Assembly: GCF_902497775.2 (NCBI RefSeq)
Contig: NZ_OZ024668.1
Coordinates: 5,378,326-5,442,325, forward strand
Source: Pseudomonas fluorescens
GTDB lineage: Bacteria > Pseudomonadota > Gammaproteobacteria > Pseudomonadales > Pseudomonadaceae
Reading direction: 5' to 3'
DNA length: 64,000 nt
Below the pieces are notes generated by a model. The model was not told the DNA's origin. It saw only the letters and a program-made list of their open reading frames with translations, and made no database searches. Position 1 is the first letter of the stretch; each line of letters begins with the position of its first letter. Shown piece after piece: positions 36,580-45,967 of the stretch. The position numbers and the translations under genes were made by a program.

Positions 36580-36894
36580 ATGCAGACTCTGGAGCGAAAG
36601 CTTGATATCCAGCCCCTGTCGCGGGCGGACATGACCATCGAACTCAACGGCCAGGCAGTCGCTGTCGCCGCCGGTGAAACCGTGCTCAGCGTGCTCAACG
36701 CCGTGGGCCTGCGCCAGGTGGCGCGCAACGACCATGATCAACTGACCGGCGCCTTCTGCGGCATGGGCGTGTGCCATTGCTGCCTGGTATCGATCAATGG
36801 CCGGCCCAAGCGCCGCGCCTGCCAGACCGTGGTGCAGCCGGGTATGCAGGTTGAAACCGGGACCAATCGTTTTGCCGGGCAGGAGGCACCATGA
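36580..36894 (+). CDS. hcnA: Hydrogen cyanide synthase subunit HcnA
   Basis: A 104-residue [2Fe-2S] protein, the electron-transfer subunit of the membrane-associated enzyme that oxidises glycine to HCN and CO2. Cys60, Cys65, Cys68 and Cys81 make the ferredoxin-type cluster motif (AFCGMGVCHCCLVSINGRPK). The N-terminus LERKLDIQPLSRADMTI matches characterised Pseudomonas HcnA. The last 4 bp overlap hcnB (ATGA). Regulation by ANR and RsmA is suggested by the upstream sites. Confidence 0.93.
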   Translation: MQTLERKLDIQPLSRADMTIELNGQAVAVAAGETVLSVLNAVGLRQVARNDHDQLTGAFCGMGVCHCCLVSINGRPKRRACQTVVQPGMQVETGTNRFAGQEAP

Positions 36895-38285
36895 GCTTGC
36901 GTCCAGTGATTGTCGGGGGTGGTTCAGCGGGTATGGCGGCAGCAATCGAGCTGGCCAACCACGGTGTCTCCAGCCTGTTATTCGATGAAGCCTCGCGCCC
37001 GGGTGGCGTGGTGTTTCGCGGGCCGCTACGCAGCGGTGTCGACCTGGGGTACCTGGGCGCCCGCTACAGCAAGGCGCTGAAGAAACTGCACAAGGATTTT
37101 GCTGCCTGCGGCGATCATATCGACCTGCGCCTGAACAGCCGCGTGGTCGGTGGCGACGAGCAGCGCCTGATGGTGCTCGATGCCGAAGAAACCCTGCACG
37201 AAATCGACTATTCCCACCTGCTGCTGTCGGCCGGTTGCCACGAGCGCAACGTGCCTTTTGCCGGTTGGACCTTGCCAGGCGTGATGCTGCTTGGCGGGCT
37301 GCAACTGCAGATCAAGAGTGGCGTGGTCAAACCCCTGGGCAGTACCGTAATCGCCGGTACCGGGCCATTGCTGCCGCTGGTGGCCTGCCAGCTGCACGCG
37401 GCCGGGGCGAAAGTTGCCGGTGTGTATGAAGCGTGCCCGTTCAGCAAGATTGCCCGCGAAAGCCTGGCGCTGATGAACAAGCCGCAGCTGTTTCTCGATG
37501 GCCTGAGCATGCTCGGCTACATGAAGCTCAATGGCATCCCCATGTACTACGGCTGGGGCGTTGTCGAGGCCAAGGGTGAGGGCGAGCTGGCTGAAGTGAC
37601 GGTGGCACCCTACGGTGAAGACTGGCAACCGGACCTTTCCCGCGCCCAGCGCGAATCGGCGCAAACTTTGGCGGTGGGCTACGGGTTTATCCCGCGTACG
37701 CAACTCAGCCAGCAACTGGGCCTGGACCACGGCTTCAACGAAGACGGCTACCTGCGCGCGGAATGCAACGTCTGGCAGCAAAGCAGCCAGCCCCATATCC
37801 ATCTGGCCGGCGACATGGGCGGCATCCGCGGGGGTGAGGCAGCGATGCTCACCGGGCGAATCGCCGCCGTTTCGATCCTGCTCCAGCGTGAAGTACTAAA
37901 CGCCGAACAGGCCATCGAATTGCGCGAGAAATACCTCGGCCAGCTGGCGGCGATCAAGCGTTTTCGCGCCGGGGTAGAGCGCTACACCCACCGCGGTACC
38001 AAGCAAATCGACCTGCCGCAGCCGGACACGGTGATCTGCCGTTGCGAGCACGTCACTCGCAGCGATATCGATCGCGCCCTGGAGCAGGGCGTCGAAGACA
38101 TGGCCGGGCTGAAGATGCGCACCCGGGTGAGCATGGGCGATTGTCAGGGGCGCATGTGTGTCGGCTATTGCAGCGACCGCCTGCGCGAAGCCACCGGACG
38201 CGCCGATGTCGGTTGGCTGCGCCCGCGTTTCCCGATCGACCCGATTCCATTCTCTGCATTCCAGCAACTCGGCACGGAAGCCTGA
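36891..38285 (+). CDS. hcnB: Hydrogen cyanide synthase subunit HcnB
   Basis: A 464-residue flavoprotein. The FAD fold PVIVGGGSAGMAAAIELANHG is N-terminal, an NAD(P)-type fold STVIAGTGPLLPLVACQL lies mid-protein, and the C-terminal BFD-like segment carries the cysteine set CRCEHVTRSDID...GDCQGRMCVGYC, which likely binds a second [2Fe-2S]. Standard HcnB length. It overlaps hcnA by 4 bp; hcnC follows after 3 bp. Confidence 0.93.
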   Translation: MSLRPVIVGGGSAGMAAAIELANHGVSSLLFDEASRPGGVVFRGPLRSGVDLGYLGARYSKALKKLHKDFAACGDHIDLRLNSRVVGGDEQRLMVLDAEETLHEIDYSHLLLSAGCHERNVPFAGWTLPGVMLLGGLQLQIKSGVVKPLGSTVIAGTGPLLPLVACQLHAAGAKVAGVYEACPFSKIARESLALMNKPQLFLDGLSMLGYMKLNGIPMYYGWGVVEAKGEGELAEVTVAPYGEDWQPDLSRAQRESAQTLAVGYGFIPRTQLSQQLGLDHGFNEDGYLRAECNVWQQSSQPHIHLAGDMGGIRGGEAAMLTGRIAAVSILLQREVLNAEQAIELREKYLGQLAAIKRFRAGVERYTHRGTKQIDLPQPDTVICRCEHVTRSDIDRALEQGVEDMAGLKMRTRVSMGDCQGRMCVGYCSDRLREATGRADVGWLRPRFPIDPIPFSAFQQLGTEA

Positions 38286-38288
38286 AGC

Positions 38289-39545
38289 ATGAACAGAACC
38301 TATGATGTGGTCATCGCCGGTGGCGGTGTGATCGGTGCCTCCTGCGCCTACCAGCTGTCCAAACGCAAGAACCTGAAGATCGCCCTGATCGATGCCAAGC
38401 GCCCGGGCAACGCCACCCGCGCTTCGGCGGGCGGCCTGTGGGCAATCGGTGAATCCGTGGGGCTGGGCTGCGGGGTGATCTTCTTTCGCATGATGTCGGC
38501 CAAGCACAAGCGCGAGGCCCATGGCGCGGCAGTGGCGGTGGATTCGAGCACGCCGCACATCCTGCCGCAGTCGTTTTTCGACTTTGCCTTGCAGTCCAAT
38601 GCACTTTATCCACAGCTGCACCGCGAGCTGATCGAACGCCACGGAATGGACTTCAAGTTCGAACGCACGGGCCTCAAGTACGTGATCTACGACGATGAAG
38701 ACCGCCTCTACGCCGAACACATCGTCGCGCAGATTCCGCACCTGGCCGACCAGGTGCGCTGGCTCGACCGCGATGCTCTGCGCCAGGCAGAACCTGCGGT
38801 CAGCCATCAGGCCCATGGCGCCCTGGAGTTCCTTTGCGATCACCAGGTCAGCCCGTTCCGCCTGGCCGATTCGTACATGGAAGCGGCGCGCCAGAATGGC
38901 GTCGACCTGTTCCACAACACCAACATCACCGGTGTGCTGCACCAGGGCTCGCGGGTCAGCGGTGTGCAAACCGCAGAGGAGGGCACCTTCCACTGCGATA
39001 CCCTGATCAACGCCGCTGGCGCCTGGGCCGCAGACCTGAGCGAATGGGCCACTGGCCTGCGGATTCCGGTCAAGCCGGTCAAAGGCCAGATCATCCTTAC
39101 CGAGCGCATGCCCAAGCTGCTGCAAGGCTGCCTGACCACCAGCGACTGCTACATGGCGCAGAAGGACAACGGCGAAATCCTGATCGGCAGCACCACCGAA
39201 GACAAAGGCTTCGACGTCAGCAACACCTTCCCGGAAATCAACGGCCTGGTTCAGGGCGCGGTGCGCTGTGTGCCGGAGCTGGCGCAGATCAACCTCAAGC
39301 GCACCTGGGCCGGCTTGCGTCCGGGTTCGCCGGACGAGTTGCCGATTCTGGGACCGGTACCCGAAGTCAGCGGTTACCTGAATGCCTGTGGACACTTTCG
39401 CACCGGCATCCTCACCTCGGCCATCACTGGGGTGCTGATCGACAAGGTTGTGCATCAGGAAACCCTGCCACTGGATATCACCCCGTTCCTGGCCGAGCGT
39501 TTTGACTTGCTGGCTGTGGAAAACAAGCAGGCGGCCCTGGCCTGA
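38289..39545 (+). CDS. hcnC: Hydrogen cyanide synthase subunit HcnC
   Basis: A 418-residue D-amino-acid-oxidase-fold flavoprotein that probably carries out glycine dehydrogenation. The FAD fold reads YDVVIAGGGVIGASCAYQLSK; the C-terminal GLRPGSPDELPILGPVPEVSGYLNACGHFRTGI holds the flavin-contact motifs of the family. Last gene of hcnABC, followed by a strong terminator. A DnaA box occurs near 38606. Confidence 0.92.
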   Translation: MNRTYDVVIAGGGVIGASCAYQLSKRKNLKIALIDAKRPGNATRASAGGLWAIGESVGLGCGVIFFRMMSAKHKREAHGAAVAVDSSTPHILPQSFFDFALQSNALYPQLHRELIERHGMDFKFERTGLKYVIYDDEDRLYAEHIVAQIPHLADQVRWLDRDALRQAEPAVSHQAHGALEFLCDHQVSPFRLADSYMEAARQNGVDLFHNTNITGVLHQGSRVSGVQTAEEGTFHCDTLINAAGAWAADLSEWATGLRIPVKPVKGQIILTERMPKLLQGCLTTSDCYMAQKDNGEILIGSTTEDKGFDVSNTFPEINGLVQGAVRCVPELAQINLKRTWAGLRPGSPDELPILGPVPEVSGYLNACGHFRTGILTSAITGVLIDKVVHQETLPLDITPFLAERFDLLAVENKQAALA

Positions 39546-39553
39546 TTGTGGAT

Positions 39554-39584
39554 AAACCGGCCTTCAGCACTGAAGGCCGGTTTT
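39554..39584. terminator. Bidirectional terminator (hcnC / lpd)
   Basis: AAACCGGCCTTCA / TGAAGGCCGGTTT, a perfect 13-bp stem with a GCAC loop and T-rich tail. Confidence 0.92.
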
Positions 39585-39647
39585 CATCTGTTCCACCAAA
39601 CTCAAGCATTGCCTGACCCCTGGCGACGGGCGCCACAGGCTGATTGA

Positions 39648-41048
39648 TCAGATCTGCATGGCTTTGCCGTCAACGTTCATCGCTGCCTGGCGCAGGGCTT
39701 CGGAGCGGGTCGGGTGTGGGTGGCAGGTGAGGGCGATGTCTTCGGCCGAGGCGCTGAACTCCATGGCCACGCAGTATTCGCCGATCATCTCGCTGACGCT
39801 CGGGCCAACCAAATGCACGCCCAGCACTTCGTCGGTACGGGCGTCCGCCAGGACCTTGGCGAAGCCTTCGGTCTCGTGGTTGATCTTGGCCCGGCTGTTG
39901 GCGCTGAAGGGGAACTTGCCGACCTTGTATTCGCGGCCTTCGGCCTTGAGCTGCTCTTCGGTCTTGCCGACGCTGGCCAGCTCCGGACGGGTGTAGATGA
40001 CGGCCGGGATCAGGTTGTAATTGACCTCGTGGGCCTTGCCGGCAATCTGCTCGATGCAGGAGACGGCTTCGTCCTCGGCTTTGTGCGCGAGCATCGCCCC
40101 AGAAGTGACATCGCCAATCACCCAGACCCCCGGCACGTTGGTGCGGTGGTGCTGGTTGGCGAGCATGCCGCGCTTGTCGGTCTCAAGGCCGACGCTCTCC
40201 AGGCCAAGGCCCTCGGTGTACGGACGCCGGCCAATGGCGACCAGTACGTAGTCGGCTTCGAGGGTTTCGGCGCTGCCGCCTGCGGCAGGCTCCAGGCTCA
40301 GGCTCACCCCTTGCGCCGAGGCGCTGGCCTGGGTGACCTTGCTGCCCAGCTTGAACTTCATGCCTTGCTTGGCCAGGGAGCGTTGCAGGGTTTTCGCCGC
40401 TTCTTCATCAGTACCGGGGCAGATGCGATCAAGGTACTCGACCACGGTCACCTGGCTGCCCAGGCGGCGCCACACCGAGCCCAGCTCCAGGCCGATGACC
40501 CCGGCACCGATCACCACCAGGTGCTTGGGTACTTCACTCAGGGCCAGGGCGCCGGTGGAGTCGATGATGCGTTGGTTGTCGATGGTCACGCCTGGCAGCG
40601 GGGTCGGCTCGGAGCCGGTAGCGATGACAATGTCCTTGGCTTGCAGCTCAGTAACGGTGCCCTGGTCGTCGGTGACCTTGACCCGGCCGAGGCCATCTAG
40701 TTTGCCCCAACCCTTGATCCAGTCGACCTTGTTCTTGCGAAACAGGAACTCGATGCCCTTGGTCAGGCCGCTGACGCTCTCATCCTTCTGCTTCATCATC
40801 TGCGCAAGGTTGAGGGTGGGTTCGACTTCAATGCCGAGGCTGGCGAACTCGCTGCCAACCGCCGCCTCGTAAAGCTCGGAGGCATGCAGCAAGGCCTTGG
40901 ACGGCATGCAACCAACGTTCAGGCAGGTGCCGCCGAGGGTCGAGCGGCCTTCAACGCAGGCCACGCTCAAGCCAAGTTGGCCGGCACGAATAGCTGCGTT
41001 GTAGCCGCCGGGCCCACCGCCGATGATCACTACATCATAGGTTTTCAT
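39648..41048 (-). CDS. lpd3: Dihydrolipoamide dehydrogenase (LPD-3-like)
   Basis: A 466-residue flavoprotein disulfide reductase. FAD fold DVVIIGGGPGGYNAAIRAG, redox pair Cys42/Cys47 in GGTCLNVGCMPSK, NAD fold LVVIGAGVIGLELGSVW, and the C-terminal catalytic TCHPHPTRSEA. The length and stand-alone position match LPD-3 of P. putida, one of its three isoenzymes, rather than the copies in the pyruvate/2-oxoglutarate or branched-chain complexes. ATG 41046-41048 (MKTYDVVI) is the natural start; the frame extends 17 codons further but adds nothing family-like. Confidence 0.93.
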   Translation of the reverse strand: MKTYDVVIIGGGPGGYNAAIRAGQLGLSVACVEGRSTLGGTCLNVGCMPSKALLHASELYEAAVGSEFASLGIEVEPTLNLAQMMKQKDESVSGLTKGIEFLFRKNKVDWIKGWGKLDGLGRVKVTDDQGTVTELQAKDIVIATGSEPTPLPGVTIDNQRIIDSTGALALSEVPKHLVVIGAGVIGLELGSVWRRLGSQVTVVEYLDRICPGTDEEAAKTLQRSLAKQGMKFKLGSKVTQASASAQGVSLSLEPAAGGSAETLEADYVLVAIGRRPYTEGLGLESVGLETDKRGMLANQHHRTNVPGVWVIGDVTSGAMLAHKAEDEAVSCIEQIAGKAHEVNYNLIPAVIYTRPELASVGKTEEQLKAEGREYKVGKFPFSANSRAKINHETEGFAKVLADARTDEVLGVHLVGPSVSEMIGEYCVAMEFSASAEDIALTCHPHPTRSEALRQAAMNVDGKAMQI

Positions 41049-41257
41049 TGTTGTACTCCAGGATGAAGAATCGACAATGGCGCCAAGACTAATCTGCAAA
41101 ACACTTGATTGTATACAATGAATCGCCGCTTCCAGCGGGCGTCGCGAGGTCTGGAACGGGGGAGATAGGCTCAGACTATGGTCTGCATTAGCTGAAACTT
41201 TCCGTAGATGAACTACCCTTTTTGGCAGACGTCCGATGAAAAAAGGAGGCTCATTTC

Positions 41258-42442
41258 ATGCTTGCGCAACTTCCACCTGTTCTGCAAAGCCTGCGACTGC
41301 CACTGCGGTTGAAGCTCTGGGATGGGCATGCGTTCGACCTGGGGCCCAAGCCGCAGGTGACCATCCTGGTCAAGGACCCGCAGCTGATCACTCAGTTGAC
41401 CCATCCAAGCCTGGATGAACTGGGTGCGGCGTTCGTCGAAGGCAAGCTGGAACTGGAGGGCTCCATCAGCGAGGTGATCCGCGTCTGTGATGAGCTCAGC
41501 GTGGCCTTGCTCAAGGATGAAGAAGACGATCAGCCGCTGCGTACCGAGCATGACAAGGCGACCGACGCGGCAGCGATCTCCTACCATTACGACCTGTCCA
41601 ACGCCTTCTACCAGCTGTGGCTGGATAGCGACATGGCTTACTCCTGCGCCTATTTCAAATCGCCGACCAATACCCTCGAGCAAGCCCAGCAGAACAAGTT
41701 CGAGCACCTGTGCCGCAAGTTGCGCCTGAAGAAGGGTGACTACCTGCTCGATGTCGGTTGTGGTTGGGGCGGGCTGGCGCGCTATGCGGCCAGAGAGTTC
41801 GGCGCGAAGGTGTTCGGCATCACTCTGAGTAAAGAGCAGCTCAAGTTGGGCCGTGAACGGATCAAGGCCGATGGCCTGCAAGGGCAGGTGGAGCTGCAGA
41901 TTCTCGATTACCGTGACCTGCCCCAGGACGGCCGCTTTGACAAGGTCGTGAGTGTCGGTATGTTCGAGCACGTCGGCCACGCCAACCTGGCGCTATATTG
42001 CCAGCGCCTGTTCGGGGCGGTACGCGAAGGTGGCCTGGTGATGAACCACGGTATTACCGCCAAACATACCGACGGGCGACCCGTCGGGCGGGGTGCGGGC
42101 AGTTTCATCGAGCGCTACGTGTTCCCCCATGGCGAGCTGCCGCACCTGTCGATGATCAGTGCGCGGATCAGTGAAGCGGGCCTGGAAATCGTCGACGTCG
42201 AAAGCCTGCGCCTGCATTACGCGCGCACCCTCGAGCACTGGAGCAACCGTCTCGAAGCGCAATTGGACAAGGCAGGCACGCTGGTGCCGGAGAAGGCCCT
42301 GCGCATCTGGCGCTTGTACCTGGCCGGCTGCTCCTATGCCTTTGCCAAGGGCTGGATCAACCTGCACCAGATCCTGGCGGTGAAGCCTTTCGCCGATGGT
42401 AGCCATGACCTGCCGCTGACCCGCGAAGACTTCTACCGCTAA
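41258..42442 (+). CDS. cfaB: Cyclopropane-fatty-acyl-phospholipid synthase
   Basis: A 394-residue SAM-dependent enzyme that turns cis-unsaturated acyl chains of membrane phospholipids into cyclopropane rings. SAM motif LLDVGCGWGGLARYAA lies at about 164-179; YHYDLSNAFYQLWLD and SVGMFEHVGHANL are typical. An AAAAAGGAGG ribosome site precedes ATG 41258. In P. putida the main CFA synthase is RpoS-controlled in stationary phase. A CTATGGT stretch at 41177-41183 could serve as -10, which I rate as tentative. It converges on the cardiolipin synthase gene with a 6-bp gap. Confidence 0.9.
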   Translation: MLAQLPPVLQSLRLPLRLKLWDGHAFDLGPKPQVTILVKDPQLITQLTHPSLDELGAAFVEGKLELEGSISEVIRVCDELSVALLKDEEDDQPLRTEHDKATDAAAISYHYDLSNAFYQLWLDSDMAYSCAYFKSPTNTLEQAQQNKFEHLCRKLRLKKGDYLLDVGCGWGGLARYAAREFGAKVFGITLSKEQLKLGRERIKADGLQGQVELQILDYRDLPQDGRFDKVVSVGMFEHVGHANLALYCQRLFGAVREGGLVMNHGITAKHTDGRPVGRGAGSFIERYVFPHGELPHLSMISARISEAGLEIVDVESLRLHYARTLEHWSNRLEAQLDKAGTLVPEKALRIWRLYLAGCSYAFAKGWINLHQILAVKPFADGSHDLPLTREDFYR

Positions 42443-42448
42443 GACCGT

Positions 42449-43888
42449 TTACAGAATCGGCGAAATCAGCCGGGCGATACGCATCCCCAGCTGCTGCAGG
42501 CGATGCGTATCGCGGGTGTCTTCGGTGGTGATTTCCCGCGCCCGGTCGAAGTCATGACTGAGCATCGCTTCGACCTGATCGGCAAATTCGCGGTCGACGG
42601 TCAGCAGCATGATCTCGAAGTTGAGGCGGAACGAACGGTTGTCGAGGTTGGCGCTGCCGATGGCGCTGATCTCGTTATCGATCAGTACTACCTTCTGATG
42701 CAGGAACCCCGGCTCGAAACGAAACATCCGCACCCCGGCGCGTACCGCCTCGAAGGCAAACAGGCTGGAGGCGGCGTAGACGATGCGATGGTCCGGGCGT
42801 GAAGGAATCAGGATGCGCACATCCACCCCGCGCAATACCGCCAGGCGCAGGGCTGCGAACACGGCTTCGTCGGGGATGAAGTAGGGGCTGGTAATCCACA
42901 GGCGTTCACGTGCCGAGTGGATGGCTTCGACGAAGAACAGCGAACAGGTTTCCTGCGGGTCGGCCGGTCCGCTGGCCAGTACCTGGCAGAGTACGCCGTC
43001 TTCCGGGTAGGTGTCTGGCAGGATCAACGGCGGCAGTTTTCTCGACGCCCAGAACCAGTCTTCAGCGAACGACTCCTGCAGGCAGGCCAGCACCGGTCCG
43101 CTGACCTGGACGTGCGTATCGCGCCAAGGCGACAGTTTGGGATTGCCGCCCAGGTACTCATCGCCAACGTTATGCCCGCCAAGAAACCCCAACAGGCCAT
43201 CGACCACGACGATTTTGCGGTGGTTGCGGAAGTTGACCTGGAAGCGGTTGAACCAGCCACGGCGAGTGGCGAAGGCGCGGATGTTGACGCCGCCTTCGCG
43301 CAGCTTCTGGCTGTAGGCCGAAGGTAGGGCGTGACTGCCGACTCTGTCATAGAGCACGTAGACCTTCACGCCTTCAGCGGCTTTTTTCAGCAGCAGGGTT
43401 TGCAGTTGCCGGCCCAGGTCATCGTCATGAATGATGAAGAACTGCACCAGCACCGTGTCGCGTGCGCTGGCGATGGCGCGGAAGATCGCATCGAAGGTGG
43501 CCTTGCCGTCGATCAGCAAGCGCACCTGGTTGTTGGCCAGGCACGGCATGCGCCCCAGCTTGGGCATCGCCCGCAGTGCACCATAGGATTCCGAGTTACG
43601 TGCAGCCAGAGCTTCTTCGACCCAGGGCCGCCAGTTGAGATCGGCCATGGCCACGTGCATCTCGCGGTTGGCCTGGCGCCGCGCCTGGATGTACGCATCG
43701 AAGGTGCGACTGCCGAACACCAGGTAAGGGATGAGGGTGAAGTAGGGGATGAACAGCAACGACAATGCCCAGGCAATTGCCCCCTGGGCCGTGCGCACGG
43801 TGAACACCGCGTGCAAGGCGGCGATTGCACCCAGCAGGTGAATCACACCAATGAGGTAACCGAAGAAGTAGGGGCTGTGGTAATCCAT
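42449..43888 (-). CDS. clsA: Cardiolipin synthase A
   Basis: A 479-residue phospholipase-D-fold enzyme that condenses two phosphatidylglycerols. Two N-terminal membrane helices (about 5-60), then HKD motif 1 ([24 protein letters not shown]) and HKD motif 2 ([25 protein letters not shown]). I prefer ATG 43888 ([10 protein letters not shown]), which has AGGA at a good distance, over the ATG two codons upstream. With the CFA synthase next door this is a small membrane-lipid neighbourhood. Confidence 0.92.
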   Translation of the reverse strand: MDYHSPYFFGYLIGVIHLLGAIAALHAVFTVRTAQGAIAWALSLLFIPYFTLIPYLVFGSRTFDAYIQARRQANREMHVAMADLNWRPWVEEALAARNSESYGALRAMPKLGRMPCLANNQVRLLIDGKATFDAIFRAIASARDTVLVQFFIIHDDDLGRQLQTLLLKKAAEGVKVYVLYDRVGSHALPSAYSQKLREGGVNIRAFATRRGWFNRFQVNFRNHRKIVVVDGLLGFLGGHNVGDEYLGGNPKLSPWRDTHVQVSGPVLACLQESFAEDWFWASRKLPPLILPDTYPEDGVLCQVLASGPADPQETCSLFFVEAIHSARERLWITSPYFIPDEAVFAALRLAVLRGVDVRILIPSRPDHRIVYAASSLFAFEAVRAGVRMFRFEPGFLHQKVVLIDNEISAIGSANLDNRSFRLNFEIMLLTVDREFADQVEAMLSHDFDRAREITTEDTRDTHRLQQLGMRIARLISPIL

Positions 43889-44015
43889 ACGCATCCTGCT
43901 GTCCGAAGGCTCTGCCCCTAACAGAGCATGTTCATGCCAGCACTTGCAACCGAAAGCACAAATTGACGTCTAAGCTGTGTTCCAGCTTGGGGCTGGAGTT
44001 TCGAGGAGTCATTAC

Positions 44016-44543
44016 ATGAAAAATCGTCTGCCGCTGCTGGCACTGATGCTGGGTCTGGCAAGCCCGTTGGTGCAAGCGCAGATGTTGCAACCTGGCCTGT
44101 GGGAGTTGACCACCAGCAACATGCAGGTCGATGGCAAGCCGCTTCCGGATATGGGCTTCATGCTCGGCCAGCTGAAAAACCTGCCGCCGGAACAACGGGC
44201 AATGATTGAGGGTGGCCTGGCCAAGCAGGGTATCAGCGTGGCCGGTCAGGGGGTACGTTCCTGCCTGACGCCTGAGCAGGTGAAAACCAACGACATCCCG
44301 CTGCAGGATCCCAAGTCCGGGTGTGGCCAGAAGATTACCGAGCGTAACGGCAATGTCTGGAAGTTCACCTTCAGTTGCCCGAAAGCCCAAGGCAACGGTG
44401 AAGCCACCTTCCTCAGCGACCGCGAGTTTCTGACCAAGGTCAACGGCACCTTCAATGCCTCCGGTGTACAGCAGCAGGGCAGCATGAACACCCGTGCGGT
44501 GTGGCTGGGCAATGATTGCGGTACGGTCAAACCGCGAACCTGA
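44016..44543 (+). CDS. DUF3617 periplasmic protein
   Basis: A 175-residue exported protein. Signal peptide MKNRLPLLALMLGLASPLVQA (cleavage after VQA, about residue 21), followed by QMLQPGLWELTTSNMQVDG and four cysteines that can form disulfides (CLTPEQ, SGCGQKI, FTFSCPK, GNDCGT). GLWELT at the mature N-terminus is the DUF3617 hallmark. Function unknown. Start ATG 44016 has GAGGAG upstream. It converges on folE2 with 6 bp between stops. Confidence 0.85.
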   Translation: MKNRLPLLALMLGLASPLVQAQMLQPGLWELTTSNMQVDGKPLPDMGFMLGQLKNLPPEQRAMIEGGLAKQGISVAGQGVRSCLTPEQVKTNDIPLQDPKSGCGQKITERNGNVWKFTFSCPKAQGNGEATFLSDREFLTKVNGTFNASGVQQQGSMNTRAVWLGNDCGTVKPRT

Positions 44544-44549
44544 CGCGCC

Positions 44550-45437
44550 TCACCACCGCCATTGGCTATGGGCGACTGCGTCGTGGGCATGCAAGCTTTC
44601 GGCATGTTCCACGCGCAGGTTGAAACCGCCGAGCCAAGGCAGGTTCTTCAAGGCCATATTCAAGCGTCGCGCGGCATCCTCACAGAACATCAGATTTTGC
44701 CCATTGGCCAAGGCAAAAGCCTGTTCATCAGCGCGCTTCACCGCAGTTTGCACCGCAGTGCCCAAGGATTTTTCGGCCTGGTTGATCAGCGCTGCTATCG
44801 GCAGTTCGTCAACACCTGGACGCAGACGAACCTGCAGCTTTGCCACACTGCGCTGACTGTGAGGCGTGGCGACAATACCCTGGGCACTGCCCAGCCAACT
44901 CAAGACAGCTTCATGGCTCAAGCTGCGATTGCCAAAGTCGGTAATGAATTGCTGCTGAATCAGCTGCCGGGCCAAGGCTGCTGAGCAGGGACAGGTGGAG
45001 GAATACTCCACATCGACAAATAGTTCCACGTGGAACACTCCGTCTTTTATCTGCGCGTTCAAGGTCACCGGGTAGGCTTTCCAACCTGCCAACGGACTGA
45101 TCAGGGCAGGGCGTTTTAGCATCAGTTCGAATCGCAGGGTCAAGAAGGCGCTGGCGGAAAGGCCGACGTGACTGTTGAGAAAATGCTCCAGGACGCTATG
45201 CACTAACGCAGGACTCAGCCCTTGGTGTTCCAGCGCTTCCAGCGCCAAATACAAGCGTGACATGTGAATGCCCCGGGATGCGCCGTCATCAAGGCTGACA
45301 CCGGCGTCGGCCCTTGCACACAAAATCTGCCCGTCGATCTGTAGCGGCAGGGCAATGTCACACATGCCTACCCAATCCAATGGCAACTGGGAGTTGGTGG
45401 CTTGGGCAGCAATGTCAGGAAGGGTGAAAGCGCTCAT
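44550..45437 (-). CDS. folE2: GTP cyclohydrolase FolE2 (type IB)
   Basis: A 295-residue metal-flexible isoenzyme for the first step of folate synthesis, used when zinc is too scarce for FolE. Motifs: RGIHMSRL (55-62), VDVEYSSTCPCSAAL with Cys149 and Cys151, and the C-terminal HAHDAVA. The start MSAFTLPDIA (45437) is preferred over a TTG 18 bp earlier. It lies 24 bp downstream of an exported-protein gene that faces a Zur box, so zinc-responsive expression is likely. The coding sequence carries a parS site at 45022-45037. Confidence 0.92.
   Translation of the reverse strand: MSAFTLPDIAAQATNSQLPLDWVGMCDIALPLQIDGQILCARADAGVSLDDGASRGIHMSRLYLALEALEHQGLSPALVHSVLEHFLNSHVGLSASAFLTLRFELMLKRPALISPLAGWKAYPVTLNAQIKDGVFHVELFVDVEYSSTCPCSAALARQLIQQQFITDFGNRSLSHEAVLSWLGSAQGIVATPHSQRSVAKLQVRLRPGVDELPIAALINQAEKSLGTAVQTAVKRADEQAFALANGQNLMFCEDAARRLNMALKNLPWLGGFNLRVEHAESLHAHDAVAHSQWRW
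45022..45037. promoter_or_regulatory. parS: parS centromere site inside folE2
   Basis: Core GTTCCACGTGGAAC (45023-45036) is perfect; outer bases A and A. It lies about 34 kb from the dnaA-rpmH origin, on the opposite side from the recF pair. Confidence 0.88.
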
Positions 45438-45461
45438 CAGTGGTTCACTTTTCAAGGAAGA

Positions 45462-45848
45462 CTATTGGCAGCCGCTCAGGCGATTGCAGCGCAGATTGAA
45501 ACGCTGCCCAGTGGAGCTGGACACACTGTTCAAGGTGGTCCAGCCCACACGCCGGCTGTAACCGACCCAGGTTTCGCCGTTGCTCGCCACGCCTGTGTAG
45601 AAGGTCAGCTGACCATAGCGGCTGTTGGTTTGCGCCCACAGCCTGCGACCTTCCATTTCAAAGCCGCGCAGATAGGTCGTGCTGCCCTGGGTTTGCACGC
45701 TGTAGTAATTGCCTTGCGCATCGCTACAGGCAAGCAGGGTTGCGCTGCGGGAGCAGAGCGCCAGGCCGTTGCTCAGGGGCGCACCGTTCGCGCCGGCGCA
45801 CTCACACAGCAGCAACGTAGCGAAGGCAAACAAGCAACGCGATTTCAT
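45462..45848 (-). CDS. Exported protein of unknown function, next to Zur box
   Basis: A 128-residue protein with a signal peptide (about 1-22, MKSRCLFAFATLLLCECAGA). The mature part is Ser/Thr/Gly-rich with NYYSVQTQGSTTYLRGFEM and WVGYSRRVGWTTLNSV, plus four cysteines at about 32, 41, 120 and 127 that could pair as two disulfides. I do not recognise a family. It is the first gene after the Zur box on this strand and folE2 follows after 24 bp, so it is probably induced by zinc starvation. A role in the periplasm under low zinc is inference. Confidence 0.8.
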   Translation of the reverse strand: MKSRCLFAFATLLLCECAGANGAPLSNGLALCSRSATLLACSDAQGNYYSVQTQGSTTYLRGFEMEGRRLWAQTNSRYGQLTFYTGVASNGETWVGYSRRVGWTTLNSVSSSTGQRFNLRCNRLSGCQ

Positions 45849-45903
45849 CTTTGAGGTCGGCCTTTGGTCATGTTCTGAGCGAAGTGGGTTGGCGAGATTG
45901 TAT

Positions 45904-45918
45904 TGTTATAATATAACA
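45904..45918. promoter_or_regulatory. Zur box (bidirectional)
   Basis: TGTTATAATATAACA, a perfect 15-bp palindrome matching the gammaproteobacterial Zur core GTTATA-N-TATAAC. It lies between the divergent exported-protein gene (start 45848) and COG0523 gene (start 45968) and can repress both when zinc is plentiful. Confidence 0.88.
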
Positions 45919-45967
45919 TTGCGCAATGCATCGTTCGAATGCACTCGCCCCGATGAGGATTGCCCCC

